Origin: Anadara kagoshimensis
Lineage: Eukaryota; Mollusca; Bivalvia; Arcoida; Arcidae
Assembly: GCA_021292105.1 (NCBI GenBank)
Contig: CM037870.1
Span: forward strand, 6,745,058-6,809,057
Direction: 5' to 3'
DNA length: 64,000 nt
Part shown: positions 42,801 through 51,404 of the stretch, piece by piece
Numbering within the stretch: the stretch's first letter is position 1
How the letters are laid out: every line of letters starts with the position of its first letter
Made by a program: the position numbers and the translations under genes
Notes under the pieces: model-generated
The model's input: the letters and a program-made list of their open reading frames with translations, nothing else
The model's database searches: none
What the model was told of the DNA's origin: nothing

Positions 42801-45696
42801 TAAAGAATTTTATTAAATTTAGACATTAGCGGTTCATTACTGAATCATATCTGGTAACAGAACAAAAATGATATAGTAACAGGATGGAATGTTCTTGTTG
42901 GAAATATAAAAATCTGTATTATTTACACTGTGACTTGAATGTAAACCACAAATAAATATCATTTCTTTTTAAAGTACATTCATCATTTGAACATAGAGCT
43001 AATTAATTTATATTTCTAAGTATTTTGGGCATGTTATGTAAAGTAACATGATGGAAAAGTCAGTAGCAAAAAAAAAGTTCAGAGTTATGAACACCAAGCT
43101 ACTTTCTATGCAGTCGATGCATATATTAATTGATGGGATGAAAATAGATGTAGTTATTGGGGTGAAGAATAAGGTAGTTGATGGGGTGAAGATAGTTAGA
43201 GTTGATTGGGTCAAGGTGGATGTAGTTGATGGGGTCAAGTTACACCCCTAATTGTTACTTTTCTGGTCACAGTGGGTCAAACTGTGAAAGTTTATGTGAA
43301 AGTCCAAGTCTATTTGCCAAGGCAAGTTAGACACCTATTTCCGTGATATTCTTGTTTAAAAGGATATTGACTCTTGTTACTTGTCAAACCATACAATATT
43401 GTGAAATTAAGTGTTTATTGTCAATTGTAAACTTACATTTGCATATTTTAATACCCAATATATGTATCTACTTTACTTCCAGATCTCATTCAAAAAGAGG
43501 ATATGTGTGATGAGATTGATGACAATAAACACTATCCAACTCAGTCATCAACAAATAACGGTTGTTCTTTTGAGAAAGGTAAGGTTTATTTTTAATTTTA
43601 AATGTGTGTATTTGTGGACCACTGGTTGTTATAATAGTAGGATGGCCTCCGATAGTACTATACCACACTGCTGGACATTTACTACTATGCTGTTCAAAGT
43701 CGGGGCTTATATAATCATTGGTCCTTATATGTGTTTGTATTTTCTTTGTTTTTGAATATTGTATTGTAGTGTTTTGTATTCTTGGTTACATTTGATGCTG
43801 CCATGTACATGTTTTCAGATGCAAATTTCCTACTACAGTGTATTTTTAACCATAAGTTAAAACCTTTGTCTTTTCACATTTACAGAACTTTTCAACAGGT
43901 TGAATTATTTTAGTCAAATATCATTGCTTTCATAGACTTATTTTATCTTTAATTGGTAGATAAAACCCTTTTAAGGTACTGAAGCGACTGTTGAGGTAAT
44001 TTGATGTAGTTTTATGCTAAGAAAGCATTTTATGTTTTGTGTTGATATAAAGGTACATGCCTCTCATATGGTACTATCAGAAACTATTATAATTATGTAT
44101 TTGGAGCAACCTCTGTAGACTATCATAATCTGTTCTTATATCAAAGTATTGTGACAATCATCATAATAATTGTTTTAGATTTAATTAACTCGGTTTTGTT
44201 TAAAGTTAGATCATAGACATTGACTTCTTTTCGTGTTTTGTTGATTTTTCTTAATAGTTTAAAAAAATATTTGACTTGCATTAGAAACATTTTGCATTAG
44301 ATTGATATAAATGTATTGCACTACAAACTATGTATAGGGCAGTGATCTGTGACCTGCTTTCTTATTCTACTGACTTCTTAAAACAATTGACATTTGTGAC
44401 ATTGTGTGATGTTTATTGGTATTTAACTTTATATATTGATATAAAATGTTGATATACAAGAATTTGCATATAATGTACATATAGGTTATTACTGTGACCT
44501 TTTCTGCTGTACCAGTAATAATTCCCGCTATAAATGTTGTACAACTTGGACTTGTAACATGAAAACAAGTGTACTCACATTGATACTATTATACTGCATT
44601 TTTGTGATCCACATTGCCTACATTTAATGGTTTGTAAAGTCCAAACACATGTAGTGAACTGAAAGTGTAGTGCCCTTGATTCACATTACACACACATAGT
44701 ATGCTGACATGAAGCATATGAAGTATTTCAGATATTGCACTCATACTGTGTGTGTAGACCTTGCATACAACATTATAAATGCAGACATTGGACATCATAC
44801 AGTAACATGGGTTGTAATGATTGCCATGATTCATGTAAGAATGGACTGGAGTAATGGTGTTTAACATCCTAGTCAAAAATATTTCACTTATATTGAGACA
44901 TCACCAGCTATAGGCGAAGGTGCAGAAATTTTGCCTGTGCGTTGCGCCGATGACATTACACAGCAGGGTTCTTTTCATGCCAAATCTACCCTTACACAGG
45001 ACCTCATTTTTGTAAGTTCCCATACGAAAGAACTGACTTTCTTTTCATAAAGCTGAGTGCTTGGCGAAAGAACAGTCACTACCCACTTTCAAGTCTTGGG
45101 TCAGACTTCAGTCAGGTTTTGAACCCATGATCTCCCAATTACAGAGTGAGCACTGAGTTACCACTGTTCTTATTGATTCACATAAAACATGTTGTATATA
45201 GTAAATATCACATATGTGCATTTATAAGAGTAATGTTTTGGGGACATGAACAGTAAATTATTACCTTTGGAATTGTTATTCCATTTGTATATCAACTTTT
45301 TGACTATATTTAAACAATACATTTGTGTTTTCTATATATACATTATGGTTTAATTTTGAATTCCAGCATTCCAACGACAAAAATGTACATGTATCGGATA
45401 GTGAAAGTGAAAATGAAGATAAAACAAGTGCTATTTTTCCAGTTCTCAGAAAGGAGAAGAAAATTGTAATCATGCAGCCAATAAAAATTCTAAAGGAAAA
45501 GACAAGACATAAATGGAGTAAGAAGGAAAAGATGGCTTTGGAGTGCCAGTTTAATTTGGAGAAGGTCCCTTGTAAATTAGAATGTTTAAATGCCATCGAA
45601 AACCAATCGTGTTTGGCAAGATTTCCATGGAAGAACATAAAGTATGCGGTTAAAAATTTGATAACTTCAAGACAAAGGTCATTAAAGAAGTGCTAG
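31649..45696 (+). CDS. KMT5A/SETD8-like SET-domain protein with acidic repeats and SANT/Myb-like C-terminus (gene model incomplete)
   Basis: Supported exons are 31649-31790 (candidate first), 37213-37372, 40249-40473, 40762-40869, 43483-43578 and 45367-45696 (stop). The 37213 exon encodes the first half of a SET fold ('GFGVFATK', 'GDFLLEYVG', 'CYMYYFRY'), closest by eye to the KMT5A histone H4K20 methyltransferase family. The start of the 40249 exon ('DSDPFELNQP') resembles the sequence just after the YxYG end of a SET domain. Two joins fail. Between 37372 and 40249 an exon with length 2 mod 3, carrying the substrate and cofactor core (N-H-S and Y-D-Y-G), is required and was not found. Between 43578 (phase 1) and 45367 (phase 0) another exon or a frame change is needed. 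AATAAA lies at 45959. A nuclear chromatin role is inferred from family; catalytic competence is uncertain. Confidence 0.62.
31990..32215. mobile_element. MITE (AATGGGGTTTGCC family)
   Basis: Left 'AATGGGGTTTGCCGCTGTAC' and 'CTTTAATGTTTGTG' pair with right 'CACAAACATTAAGAGG' and 'GTACGGCGGCGAACCCCATT'. Related ends are at 6712-6915. The GC-richer interior gives the minus frame 31982-32167, which is not a gene. Confidence 0.85.
32277..32775. repeat. About 60-bp tandem repeat, 8 units, with higher-order 180-bp pattern
   Basis: Units contain 'CTCAGATTTTAGTTAAGTGTT', 'CAGCCTGAGTCAGATATTGG' and 'TACAACCCTGGGACCTCT'. Variants alternate, so that a block of about three units (32395-32580) is repeated almost exactly at 32578-32760. 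Confidence 0.95.
33134..33188. repeat. (TG)n microsatellite
   Basis: More than twenty TG dinucleotides with one interruption. Confidence 0.97.
33380..33509 (+). promoter_or_regulatory. Probable promoter and 5' UTR exon with NRF1-type site
   Basis: GCGCATGCGC at 33429-33438 is the NRF-1 palindrome, common in housekeeping promoters. It is followed by CpG-bearing sequence ('TTCGGCCATGTTCCCGGAAA', which includes an ETS-like CCGGAA) and a perfect donor AATGCT|GTAAGT at 33510. No open frame is carried, so it would be a 5' UTR exon. It most likely serves the plus-strand SET gene; the link is inferred. Confidence 0.5.
33884..34195 (+). mobile_element. SINE family D, tandem head-body-head arrangement
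   Basis: First head 'TATCTTAGTGGTAGAGC', body 'CCCTGGGAATTGGCCGACC', then 'TGTAGCCGTCTGGGTAGCTC' begins a second head with 'GTTTGATCC' and a short body start. Same layout as 28525-28870. Confidence 0.82.
34243..34316 (+). other. Possible second 5' UTR exon of the SET gene
   Basis: Acceptor TTATTTTTCCAG and donor AAGATG|GTAAGT bound 74 bases with stops in all three frames. It may be a UTR exon or one carrying only a terminal ATG. A 36-base candidate exon at 35669-35704 (CATTTCAG ... CCAAA|GTAAGT) follows. Neither joins in frame with 37213 directly. Confidence 0.35.
35029..35180 (+). mobile_element. Degenerate SINE family D copy
   Basis: 'TTTCAGTTGGTATACCGTC', 'AGGGTTTAAATCC', 'CATATTTGGAGGCTCATCTG' and 'ACCTAGATAGTCCC' follow the family D head and body order. 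Confidence 0.5.
35475..35580. repeat. Orphan unit of the 41-kb array
   Basis: 'CACACATGCAACTCACTACTT', 'TCTATGACATGCATGCAA' and 'ATAGCCATGATGC' match units at 40918-41545. Confidence 0.75.
35894..36238 (+). mobile_element. SINE family A, full length, with 12-bp target-site duplication
   Basis: Bracketed by TCATCAATTACA at 35882-35893 and 36239-36250. Head 'ACTGCGGTAGCTAAGTTGG' and 'GGTTCGAACCCGGGCC', tail 'TTGACTGGGACGTTAAACACC' then TCAATCAATC. This is the best-preserved copy in the window. It lies in the intron upstream of the SET exon. Confidence 0.95.
37213..37372 (+). CDS. SET-domain exon (first half of SET fold)
   Basis: 160 nt between ATTTTGGTAG and TTG|GTACGT. It enters in phase 1 and leaves in phase 2. 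The product has the G-x-G-V-F-A-T start, 'GDFLLEYVG', a Glu/Lys-rich helix and 'CYMYYFRYREKTCW', nearly identical in pattern to KMT5A, in which CYMYYF is diagnostic. The next residues in KMT5A would be the D-A-T and N-H-S motifs; these are absent here. Confidence 0.83.
37516..38383. mobile_element. 868-bp hAT-like MITE carrying a coding-like segment
   Basis: The ends are CAGGGCTCTACAATGCGAG and, inverted, TTGCAATCGTAGAGCCCTG, with TAGAT directly outside both (37511-37515, 38384-38388). CAGGG-type ends are typical of hAT elements, though hAT duplications are usually 8 bases. 'GCGAGT' is repeated in the left end. A SINE family C-like stretch ('GGTGGGTGTATCTAGCTACA') lies at about 38003. It sits in the SET gene intron exactly where an exon is missing. 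Confidence 0.85.
37809..37958 (+). pseudogene. 49-codon coding-like segment inside the hAT-like MITE
   Basis: Open frame from 37809 to TAA at 37956-37958: 'NDQEEMASYLTQFQGYLDG' and 'KTNVILYNDEGNLVPKFARK'. Composition is that of real protein and unlike the rest of the element. It may be a captured last exon or a transposase remnant. Not recognised. Confidence 0.35.
38390..39420. other. SET gene intron, nothing recognised
   Basis: AT-rich. Searched by eye for the missing SET exon (N-H-S, Y-D-Y-G coding) on the plus strand and not found. Confidence 0.45.
39425..39575 (+). mobile_element. SINE family B fragment
   Basis: 'GATCCTAGTGTGAAAAATATG', 'GGTTTTCTCTGGGTACTCC' and 'CATCCCAAAATTGACC' match the family B 3' half. 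Confidence 0.6.
39766..39814. repeat. (TA)n microsatellite
   Basis: About 24 TA dinucleotides followed by a T run. Confidence 0.97.
39910..40172. mobile_element. Short imperfect inverted-repeat element
   Basis: 'CCATATTTTTTGGTTATAACCC' and 'GTGGGTTATAAGCGATGAAATA' face each other as imperfect inverted ends, about 80 bases before the acidic exon. Confidence 0.55.
40249..40473 (+). CDS. SET gene acidic Ser-rich exon
   Basis: 225 nt between TTTTTGCAG and GGGGG|GTAAGA, phase 1 in and out. It begins 'DSDPFELNQPKK', then a repeated 'YDSSSESE' block (about four copies) and 'EDEMEGG'. The Ser/Glu repeats are typical CK2-type acidic linkers. The block is imperfectly repeated at DNA level (21-24 bases). 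Confidence 0.75.
40762..40869 (+). CDS. SET gene duplicated acidic exon, copy 1
   Basis: 108 nt, acceptor CACTTCCAG, donor AAAG|GTAAGA, phase 1. Encodes 'VLTQKEDGHDDADGD' and ends 'DDDSSFEK'. It is homologous to the 43483 exon. Confidence 0.72.
40918..41545. repeat. 60/120-bp tandem repeat in a SET gene intron
   Basis: Units contain 'CATGCACACACATGCAACTC', 'ACTATTTTCTATGACACAC' and 'CAACCCAGTACATAAGTACC'. From about 41110 two alternating half-units form a nearly exact 120-base higher-order unit, about three copies. Confidence 0.95.
42295..43070. repeat. About 180-bp degenerate satellite-like repeat, 5 units
   Basis: 'CTGGTAACAGAA' or 'GTAACAGGA' with 'TATAGTAACAGGATGGAAT' recurs near 42306, 42495, 42675, 42853 and 43040. 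Between them lie AT-rich stretches with 'CATAAAGTAT'-like words. Spacing is close to 180 bases. Confidence 0.7.
43110..43245. repeat. About 30-bp tandem repeat (TTGATGGGGTGAA)
   Basis: Units 'GTAGTTGATGGGGTGAAGAT' with variants; about four copies. The overlapping frames on both strands are low complexity. Confidence 0.8.
43483..43578 (+). CDS. SET gene duplicated acidic exon, copy 2
   Basis: 96 nt, acceptor TTACTTCCAG, donor AAAG|GTAAGG, phase 1. Encodes 'DLIQKEDMCDEIDDN' and ends 'NNGCSFEK', matching the 40762 exon at both ends ('L(T/I)QKED' and 'SFEK') and in the bases around both splice sites. Confidence 0.75.
43580..44820. other. SET gene intron, nothing recognised
   Basis: AT-rich. An exon with length 2 mod 3 would be needed here to reconcile phases but none was identified. 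Acceptor-like TTTTCAG (about 43819) and TTTACAG (about 43886) lead to no usable exon. Confidence 0.45.
44834..45173 (-). mobile_element. SINE family A, reverse
   Basis: Reverse complement of family A: 'CATCCTAGTCAAAAATATTTC', 'GAACAGTCACTACCCACTTTC' and the head 'AGAGTGAGCACTGAGTTACC'. TGATTCA lies on both sides (44827-44833 and 45174-45180), a possible duplication. Confidence 0.88.
45367..45696 (+). CDS. SET gene terminal exon with SANT/Myb-like basic domain
   Basis: Acceptor TTGAATTCCAG, then 109 codons and TAG. An acidic start ('VSDSESENEDK') is followed by a basic linker and 'RHKWSKKEKMALECQFN', 'LEKVPCKLECLNAIENQS', 'FPWKNIKYAVKNLI'. The W-x8-14-VP-x-K-x-x-C-x5-E-x9-W-K-x-(I/V)-K-x-x-V-K-N pattern recurs at the C-terminus of many uncharacterised animal proteins and looks like a divergent Myb/SANT DNA-binding fold (from memory of the pattern, not a search). 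The exon needs phase 0 entry, while the preceding exon leaves in phase 1. Confidence 0.75.
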   Translation, partial: HSNDKNVHVSDSESENEDKTSAIFPVLRKEKKIVIMQPIKILKEKTRHKWSKKEKMALECQFNLEKVPCKLECLNAIENQSCLARFPWKNIKYAVKNLITSRQRSLKKC

Positions 45697-45958
45697 TTTA
45701 GTGATTATTAACCATTAAATTACCATCATGCAAAAAAAATTAAAAAAAATTACATAATTCTGTATAACATCAAACAAATACAGAATTCTGTAAAATATTA
45801 AAATTCCATTCGTATTTTGGTAATGAATGCTATAAAATCAATGATTTTTTACATGTGTGAAAGTTTTATTCCTGTTATTTTTGATTGGGACCATATCATA
45901 AAGTACTTGTTTTGAATGCATTGAATCAGCTTTTGTATATGTATTAAATATGAACAGA

Positions 45959-45964
45959 AATAAA
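45959..45964 (+). terminator. Polyadenylation signal AATAAA of the SET gene
   Basis: AATAAA, 263 bases after the stop codon, at the end of an AT-rich 3' UTR-like stretch. Confidence 0.6.
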
Positions 45965-46060
45965 TAATGGTTTAGAAATATAAAAATCTCTTCTTTTAAA
46001 TAGGAATGCAGAGGAGTTATTTTTGTTAAAAATGTATCACATTGAGTGGGTAATTTTATC

Positions 46061-46192
46061 TTGTCCTGCCACCATAAGGTGAGACTTGACTCATTTTACT
46101 TTTCTGGTGTTGATGGTGGCAGCATTATTGTGTAATTGTCTGTTGAAGTCCTTTTTAAACTAATGTTGAGTCTTATGGTGGCAAGACATTCT
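46061..46192. mobile_element. Small inverted-repeat element downstream of the SET gene
   Basis: 'TGTCCTGCCACCATAAGGTG' and 'GAGTCTTATGGTGGCAAGACA' are inverted ends about 130 bases apart. Confidence 0.7.
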
Positions 46193-46199
46193 AATTCCA

Positions 46200-47040
46200 C
46201 AGAATTTTTGTTTGAAACATTTCCTATAAAGAACATACACTGCACTTGTAGTGGTTTTCTCACTGTTATATATTTTATAGCTAATAGCAGTAAATAGCAT
46301 ACTCTTGGTTGGTTTGTTGTTTGTTGTTTTATGTCGCATCAGCAAATTTTTCAGCTTTTTGCAACTACACACTATTGATCTAATCTCGAGGACTTATCTA
46401 TAAACAAGTTCATGTGGCGCATCAGCTTTGTGCAAGTGTTTCTTATCTGCTTTATATTACATTTATGTAATGCACTTACAGTGAAATTTAGAGTGCTCAG
46501 ACACTAGCCCCCATTATCACAGATAAAGATTGCAGACCATTAATTCCATTAATTTGGAATTGTGCTAACCACTAAAGGCATATGGCAAGGAAACCCATTT
46601 GCGGTTGAACTGGATTGAAACCCACAGCTGTGAAACGTTTTGGATTTGAAAGCTAATTAATGCCTTAACCACTCGTCCATCATTATATATTCGAGAGCTA
46701 GTACAAAAGCTGAATAATAAGATTTACTACCATTTTCTTGAATATTTTGTAATACAGAAAATGTTAAGTCATGTAGACTGGAATATTGTAGATAGGTAAT
46801 GATATGCTGTATAGTTCAAGGTCATGAGTTTTGAAAGTCAATAACACATGGGTAAGAATACTGAAATGGTTAATTATCTGGAAATACAGGCATGTATATT
46901 AGAATATTGTAGGCATTGATATATCAACCATTTCGACACAGATTAAGATCATGGGGCGCAAAGATCAAGGTCACATGCATAAGACTTGTGTGCAATATAT
47001 GAAAAGAAAAATGGGTTAAAGACCTGCTGCATTTCCATAA
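46200..47040. other. Non-coding, nothing recognised
   Basis: AT-rich. No open frame with recognisable content. Confidence 0.5.
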
Positions 47041-47044
47041 ATAG

Positions 47045-47290
47045 AGGTACACACGGTTTTTATACCCTGAAACAAAGTTTAAGGGGATATATAGGAATCG
47101 TCCTGTCTGTCTGTCCCAATATCGTGTCCGCTCTATATCTTTCATGTCTGTGGATGGATTTTGATCAAACTTGGCACAAATGTAAACCAACATACCGTAC
47201 CAAAATGTGCATAGGTCAAGGTCAGGAGGTCAAATCTTAGTTTGGTGATGTTGGGGACGGGGATATTTGTCTTTAAAAGACAGTTCTAGT
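47045..47290 (+). repeat. Dispersed repeat of the 'CCTGTCTGTCTGTCC' type
   Basis: 'CCTGTCTGTCTGTCCCAATAT', 'TGATCAAACTTGGCAC' and 'GGTCAAGGTCAGGAGGTC' are in the order of a repeat often seen in mollusc genomes (from memory). A related degenerate stretch is at 54100-54310. Confidence 0.55.
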
Positions 47291-47559
47291 TATATTGTTT
47301 CTTTCTTTTAATTTTAAAAAAGTTTCCATTAAACTATAAATAAAATGCACCTATCTAACCAAATTCAAGTTGTCTTTTTAAATGAAAACACCCGTTGATC
47401 AATTCTCCTTTATATTGAGATTTGATCATATTTATACACAAATTGGGCCTCATTTAAAGTTACATCAGGGTATTAATGAAACATGGATCATAGTTGTTCG
47501 GGTTTTTTTCCAGGTGTGATGATGAGTATTACGAAATTTCGAGTCTATATCCTGCTGTC

Positions 47560-47700
47560 CTAAACAGAGAGAGAGAGGGTGTTTCTGTTGGAACAGGAAT
47601 TTCATTGACCTTGCCAACAGTTATAGATTAAATACGATATTATACGATACACGGATCTAATGTATCGTACCCCCATCTCTCTCTCTCTCTCTCTCATGTT
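47560..47700. repeat. (AG)n and (TC)n tracts facing each other
   Basis: AG repeats at 47564-47577 and TC repeats at 47680-47695 form a weak inverted pair about 100 bases apart. Confidence 0.7.
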
Positions 47701-47834
47701 GGCATTACCGTGAAAGTTTAGACAAAAAATAATAACGAGTACTAATAGACTAATAGGGAGTATTCTTGAATATAGGACAATATTTGATGCGAGGTCTTGT
47801 CAAATAGCCTCACGATTTTTTTGAGGACCGGTCT

Positions 47835-48560
47835 CGATACGTGACCGTATAGTTCAATCGGTAGAGCATTGTATTGAGAAGTCCCGGTTAGGTTGCTGCA
47901 TCTTCCCCTTTCCTGTTACACGTAACCTAACTCTACTCTTTTTTAAACCACTCTAACTAACCTTATATCACGAACCGTTGAACTGTCTGTACCGATGCCT
48001 TAAATTTGTATAAGACAGTTCTCATTGTTTATCGATCAAGTGTGTTCAGAGATGGTGGGGGGAATCGGAGAAGTGTAATTAAGCCGGTACTCTAAAACGT
48101 TCTGTTCTTAATATTATTATTATATCATTATATTATATATATAACAGATTGCTACTTTTGTGAGGTATGTGACGCAAAACAGGGTTTAATGCGAGTTCCA
48201 ATTATGTAAACTTTGTACAAAGATTCAAACTGCTCACAAGTAAGTTGTTGAGTCAGGGTTATTGTAAACCTAGGCTTGTTAAAGTCTTAAAAAGTTCTGT
48301 GGTCGTCATCACATTATTCTGACAAATGAGTATGTCTTTGTTTCTAAGATTTCTTGGATGTATTTGACATCTCATAGTTTCATGTTCCTTTTATTCTCGG
48401 CTTTACATTAACACGTGATGATGCAGCTAGCTAACCAGGAGGTGTGTTAACTTTCCGGAAACCCCGACCTCACTCCTGTGTGGAAGTTCAAGTGGTTTAC
48501 TTTGTTTGCCAGTTTGTCGCAAAGTTTAATTCTTTGCAATTTTGGACTATGAGATTGAAT
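47835..48560 (+). mobile_element. SINE family C, with tRNA-like head and body separated
   Basis: Head 'TAGTTCAATCGGTAGAGC' at 47850, 'CTTTCCTGTTACACGTAACC' at 47910, and the body from about 48260 ('TTAAAAAGTTCTGTGGTCG', 'GACATCTCATAGTTTCATG', 'GATGCAGCTAGCTAACCAGG', 'CTCCTGTGTGGAAGTTC'). Confidence 0.6.
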
Positions 48561-48599
48561 TTGGAGTGGTGTGTTTGTAATTAATGATATAATGAGATA

Positions 48600-49530
48600 T
48601 TGATGAAACCAATAATTAATATAACAATTGTCAATGGTTTAGTTATGAACATCCGGCCCAAAGGCAAAAATATGCAAATTGAAAACACATGCACAGCATT
48701 ATTTGAAACACATTGTTATTTAACTCCAATCTGTACAACACAAGATAACTTCTTCATTTAATTTTAATGCTCTATAGGCATGTATTTGTGAGTAGCGGCT
48801 TTCATGTGTGTAACTTGGTTACGTCATGTGTAGTGACTAGAATGTGTGTAACATGATACAATTAGTGTAGTGGATAGAATGTGTGCGTTCATGGAATGAT
48901 GTAGGGATTCATTGTCAAAAGTCTAACTCTAAATATTCATGATTTCTGAACTTCCAACCGATAAAGGCAAAAGTTTACTTCAACTTTAATCTAAAAATAA
49001 CAATAAAATATTCTTTGGGTATCTATAACCTGGTGTAGTTGGTTCAGGTGTAAAATCATGTGTAGTGGGTTTCAGGTAAATACGCGTATGTGTGTGTGTG
49101 TGTGTGTGTGTGTATACACATGTATATGTATGGTGATGGAGGGGGGATTAGTACCAAAATGAATATTAATGTACAGTATAAATGGGAAAATAGAATGAAG
49201 CAAGTGAAGAGCAAACAATTTTAAACCTCAGAATTATCTTTGAACTGCTTGCACTGCTTACTAGCTTTATCAGACCATTCTTTGTGAGTTTTGATAATGC
49301 TTGCTGAATAAAATTTCTTAAATAGTTTATTTCCATATGTCATTGATGACCATTAGTTTCGCAATGCATGTAGTACCCTTACGTTTCTTATTGCCAGTGT
49401 CATAGATTCAATATTTCAATAAATTTTCTTTCCGTTCTAGAAAAGTCTTTTCTGTTTATTAATAAAAAAAACAAAACAAAAAAAAAACTTTGTAAATGGT
49501 AGCATTATGTAAAGGATTTACTGTACAAGA
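48600..49530. other. Non-coding, nothing recognised apart from a (TG)n tract
   Basis: AT-rich, with (TG)n at 49088-49113. Confidence 0.5.
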
Positions 49531-49534
49531 GTAG

Positions 49535-50735
49535 TCAAACCTGTCTATAAAGGACATCCATGGGAACCAGTGAAAGTTCCCTTTATGGGCAGGTGGCCTT
49601 TAAACACAGGTTCAAATACAGTCAATCCTGTTTATAAAGGCAACCCAAGGGAAAAAGTAAAAGTGGACTTAATGGCTAGGTGGCCTTTTTATACAGGTTC
49701 AAATTATATGAATAAAGAACAATTGGGATATAATTCTACTGGCCTTTAAAAGCAGGCGGCTCTTATATAGAGGTGGTCTTTAAGGCAGGTTCAAATAATA
49801 TGAATAAAGAACAGTTGGAATACAATTCTACTGGCCTTTATAAGCAGGTGACCCTTATAGAGAGGTGGTGTTTAAGACAGGTTAGACTTATATGAAAAAA
49901 GAACAATTGGGATACAATTCTACTGGCCTTTATAAGCAGGTGGCCCTTATATAGGGATGGTCTTTAAGACAGGTTAGACTGTTATATGAATAAAGAATCA
50001 TTGGAATACAATTCTACTGGCCTTTATAAGCAGGTGACCCTTATAGAGAGGTGGTCTTTAAGACAGGTTAGACTGTTATATGAATAAAGAACAATTGGGA
50101 TACAATTCTACTGGCCTTTATAAGCAGGTGACCCTTATATAGGGATGGTCTTTAAGACAGGTTAGACTGTTATATGAATAAAGAATGATTGGGATACAAT
50201 TCTACTGGCCTTTAAAAGCAGGCGACCATTATATAGAGGTGGCCTTTAAGACAGGTTGGGCTGTAATATGAATAAAGAACAGTTGGGATACAATTGTACT
50301 GACCTTTATATGCAGGTGGTCCTTATATAGAGGTGGCATTTAAGGCAGGTTGGGCTGTAATATGAATAAAGAACAATTGGGATACAATTCTACTGGCCTT
50401 TATAAGCAGGTGGTCCTTATATAGAGGTGGCATTTAAGGCAGGTTGGGCTGTAATATGAATAAAGAACAATTGAGATACAATGACCTTTATAAGCAGGTG
50501 GCAATTATATAGAGGTGGCCTTTAAGGCAGGTTGGGCTGTAATATGAATAAAGAACAATTGAGATACAATGACCTTTTTAAGCAGGTGGCCATTATATAG
50601 AGGTGGTCTTTAAGGCAGGTTAGACCAATATGAATAAAGAACAGTTGGGATACAATTCTTCTGACCTTTATAAGCAGGTGGCCCTTATATAGAGCCAGAG
50701 GTGGCCTTCAATGCAGGTTTGACTGTAATATTTAT
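49535..50735 (+). repeat. About 92-bp tandem array, 11-13 units
   Basis: Core unit: 'GAATAAAGAACAATTGGGAT', 'ACAATTCTACTGGCC', 'TTTATAAGCAGGTGGCCC', 'TTATATAGAGGTGGTC', 'TTTAAGACAGGTTAGACTG'. The 'AATAAAGAACA' word recurs about every 88-95 bases from 49710 to 50635. The first units (49535-49690) are the most diverged. Inverted orphan units lie at 4565-4750. Confidence 0.97.
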
Positions 50736-51083
50736 GAGTATCAGTTTTGATGTTTAAGTTTTGGTAAAACAAAATGTTAACAAATGATAATGTTTTGCCG
50801 AGTCATAGTTTGTAACATCCATGTTGTAATCATTATCAAGGTGTCTTGTCTGACGTAAAAACAACGAGGAAAACATCAAATCTTTGTTTTATCATATAGA
50901 GTTAGCATATTGATTTTATGTTACCTTCCGTGTATAAAACACAACAAGGTGATAATAGAACAATGATTACATGTTTATAACACAATGTTAACATAATTTG
51001 TATGTTATATATTAAAAACTGTGACATATTAAACTGTGAAGATCACTTGTAAAGACACAGTAAATGTCAGAACAATAAGGTAG

Positions 51084-51292
51084 CTACATTACAGACATGT
51101 TGAAAGTTTCAACACTGATATAATTGAAAGGAATTGAAGTTAAGCTGATGAGTGACTGAGATGTAGATAACTAGTGGTTTAAAAGCTGTTGAGAGATAGC
51201 AGTAGCAACTGCTGAAAAGCTGGCAAAGAGGGCTGAGATGAGATGCTGATTTGACACTAATTTGTGTTAAATTTTCAACAGGTCTGTACTGG
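51084..51292. mobile_element. MITE family ACAGACCTGTTGA, copy 3
   Basis: Left 'CTACATTACAGACATGTTGAA', right 'AAATTTTCAACAGGTCTGTAC', as at 19452 and 20068. Confidence 0.82.
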
Positions 51293-51294
51293 CA

Positions 51295-51400
51295 CCTCAA
51301 TGACACAGTGGTTTAAAGTTGCCATTTCCTCCACTATCTGAGAGCTGACCACTTTGATATTCATAAGGGGCATACAATACCATTTCAACAAGCATTAACC
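51295..51400 (+). mobile_element. SINE family B fragment
   Basis: 'GGCACCTCAATGACACAGTGG' with 'TTTAAAG', then 'CATTTCCTCCACTATCTGAG' and 'CTGACCACTTTGATAT'. Internally deleted. Confidence 0.5.
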
Positions 51401-51404
51401 ATCT

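Noticed and set aside
43048..43251. 67-codon plus-strand frame rich in Val, Asp and Lys
   Set aside because: It is the product of a roughly 30-bp tandem repeat.
45325..45366. Upstream part of the terminal SET-gene open frame
   Set aside because: It precedes the TTGAATTCCAG acceptor and has intron-like composition; the exon was taken to begin at 45367.
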